The position numbers were made by a program, and so were the translations under genes. Positions 6,101-6,512 of a stretch of DNA of 6,512 nucleotides are shown piece after piece. Under the pieces are notes generated by a model. The model saw nothing but the letters and a program-made list of their open reading frames with translations. It was not told where the DNA came from and searched no databases. The DNA lies in contig JAFYWO010000001.1 of assembly GCA_017557925.1 (NCBI GenBank), positions 1-6,512 of the forward strand, written 5' to 3'. Position 1 is the stretch's first letter; every line of letters begins with the position of its first letter. The stretch comes from Alphaproteobacteria bacterium (lineage in GTDB: Bacteria; Pseudomonadota; Alphaproteobacteria; RF32; CAG-239).

Positions 6101-6375
6101 TTGATAAATTGCGTTTGGCTTGTAAAGGAAAGCCGGAAGTTGATAAAGAAACCTGTGCGTTTTTTAATAAAAAGACCAAAGACGGTAAAGATATGAAGCA
6201 ATATTCAAATCTTTTGAGCCAAGCAATCAATTCTATTATTGAAGTAAAAGAAGAAAGTGATGTAGATAGTCTGTTCTCTGATGGTGGTACATCTGCTTTG
6301 GTTAATGAAATAAGCGGATTAAATGATTTTGAACTAATCTGTTTCCTTGTGGTGGAAGGAGCAAACAAATGCTAA
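3109..6375 (+). CDS. SNF2-type superfamily 2 helicase with PLD-like N-terminal domain, defence-operon type
   Basis: A 1088-residue ATP-driven DNA translocase/helicase. A TGA at 3103-3105 lies just before ATG 3109, so no longer form is possible, and the N-terminus looks complete. Residues about 10-160 resemble the phospholipase-D-like N-terminal domain of this family (KLSIASAYFSIYAF, LRFIFTSPTF), but no HxKxxxxD is visible, so nuclease activity is doubtful. Helicase lobe 1: DSVGLGKT (274-281, Lys280), VVIDESH (360-366, a DESH box) and LSATPVNN (406-413). A long insert follows, with an acidic patch (EFEDFDDDYD, 635-644). Lobe 2: IIIFTAF (714-720), TDCISEGQNL (794-803) and QRFGRIDRIGS (823-833, arginine fingers). 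The C-terminal 250 residues are family-specific. NCBI-style names are 'helicase-related protein' or 'SNF2-related'. The gene overlaps a DUF4391 gene, an arrangement I know next to type III-like methyltransferase and restriction genes, so a role in restriction or phage defence is inferred. Expression may depend on the invertible segment upstream. Confidence 0.92.
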   Translation: MDIKTFDNVSSLLKDDLTVEIKKNAKLSIASAYFSIYAFAELKKQLENIEELRFIFTSPTFITEKTPKEKREFYIPRLAREKSIYGTEFEVKLRNELTQKAIAKECAEWIKNKVRFKSNKTGHTIPGLINVENEDNTSCAYYPVNGFTTVDLGCEKGNNCFCIINKFEAPMSKGYLQHFNELWTDKEQLQDVIEEIIESISSVYNENSPEFVYFFTLFNIFNEFLDDINEDVLPNTATGFKESAIWNKLYNFQKDACLAIINKLEKYNGCILADSVGLGKTFTAISVIKYYENRNKNVLVLCPKKLSDNWTTYKENYVNNPIASDRLRYDVLYHTDLSRVRGKSNGLDLGKINWSNYDLVVIDESHNFRNGGQSYLDNEGEQKDNRYNILLNRVIKKGVRTKVLMLSATPVNNQFIDLKNQLALAYEGNAKQLNEKLGEGKNVEQIFREAQRSYNHWNQLPVEERTASRLLNMLSFDFFDLLDSVTIARSRKHIEKYYNTSDIGKFPDRLLPINHRPQLSLKAGTISYKEIFADLLQLTLCVYTPSTYIHESKRDEYEEKYGSDVSHGVFFKQADREQGIRRLMSINLMKRMESSVYSFNQTLARIIERINRTIENIELFEKKKNNYELINDFSEFEDFDDDYDVSTGSKISISLKDMDYKSWKQDLRADAQILEHLYKETSSIGVEDDFKLQTLKEQIKKKIERPINYNNKKIIIFTAFADTANYLYDNISKYVKNNFGLDTAVISGSVEGKSTIAKLPQDMNTVLTCFSPISKEKHLLLPDTPANIDILIATDCISEGQNLQDCDYLINYDIHWNPVRIIQRFGRIDRIGSRNSVIQLVNFWAPVELDEYIKLKARVEGRMKAVTITAGGNNNVINPEDDPDLSYRKQQLEKLQTEVVDIEEMGSSISIMDLGLNEFRLDLLEYIKENPDVEKNPTGMNAVVKATPDMPAGVIYILKNINKDTNINDMNRLHPFYMVYIKEDGDIVCNHLQPKELLDKLRLACKGKPEVDKETCAFFNKKTKDGKDMKQYSNLLSQAINSIIEVKEESDVDSLFSDGGTSALVNEISGLNDFELICFLVVEGANKC

Positions 6376-6512
6376 ACCTACAAAAAGAAACCGAAGTAAA
6401 CAAAATGGTTGCTAAAAACAAATTTTATGAAAAAGCTAACATTAGCAACACCTTAAAAGAAAGCTTTGTAAATGATATTGAAAAGATTACTTGGGCAAAC
6501 AAACTTGCACCA
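6369..6512 (+). CDS. DUF4391 domain protein, 3'-truncated by the window end
   Basis: Forty-eight codons of the N-terminus are present. The ATG at 6369 overlaps the helicase stop by seven bases and follows AAGGAG (6356-6361) at seven bases, so the two genes should be transcribed and translated together. The residues VAKNKFYEKANIS followed by FVNDIEKITWANKLAP match the start of DUF4391 proteins as I remember them (basic stretch with (L/F)(F/Y)xxA, then an IxxITWxxKL motif). The function of DUF4391 is unknown. It is usually a protein of about 200-250 residues encoded between this kind of helicase and a type III-like DNA methyltransferase. If that holds here, methyltransferase and DEAD-box restriction subunits should follow just beyond the window. 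Confidence 0.8.
   Translation, partial: MLNLQKETEVNKMVAKNKFYEKANISNTLKESFVNDIEKITWANKLAP

Noticed and set aside
5283..6368. Three minus-strand open frames (5283-5471, 5622-5840, 6078-6368)
   Set aside because: All antisense to conserved helicase motifs or to the family-specific C-terminus, with no Shine-Dalgarno sequences.

Overview
The window is AT-rich DNA, most likely from a low-GC gammaproteobacterium or a relative. That guess rests on an ArfA-like ribosome-rescue gene, enterobacterial-style Shine-Dalgarno and sigma70 boxes, and a tRNA-Gly-like 3' end. No ribosomal RNA or housekeeping marker is present to name the genus.

Left part (1-2014), probably chromosomal flank. The 3' part of an unidentified gene (2-739, possibly OGG-like glycosylase family) converges on a small minus-strand gene (694-897) that looks like arfA. 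The two share a bidirectional hairpin terminator at about 728-769. For the arfA-like gene this hairpin lies inside the reading frame, so its mRNA should end without a stop codon, the known arfA control mechanism. Next come a 62-codon small protein gene (1006-1194) and a four-helix membrane protein (1359-1955) with a near-consensus promoter.

Boundary (about 1979-2140). On the minus strand, the last 16 nucleotides of a tRNA (CCA-ending, glycine-like) are followed by that tRNA's own intrinsic terminator, but the rest of the tRNA is absent. This is the signature of the far attachment site of an element integrated into a tRNA 3' end. The element should extend rightwards from about 2031, with the intact tRNA and integrase outside the window. 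TGTCACA direct repeats lie just inside the boundary.

Right part (2031-6512), probable mobile island. An Mpi-family serine DNA invertase (2299-2898) is followed by a non-coding segment bounded by a perfect 13-bp inverted repeat (2952-2964 and 3099-3111). The right repeat contains the ATG of a 1088-residue SNF2-type helicase with a degenerate phospholipase-D-like N-terminus (3109-6375). This gene overlaps a DUF4391 gene (6369 to the window end). Families of this kind commonly sit with type III-like methyltransferase and restriction genes, so a restriction or phage-defence operon is likely.

The most interesting idea is that the roughly 134-bp segment between the repeats is an invertible promoter. 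Its best promoter match (TTGTAT-16-TATAAT) points away from the helicase as sequenced. Inversion would place it directly before the helicase start. The window would then show the OFF state of a phase-variable defence operon flipped by the adjacent invertase. This is an inference and has not been shown.
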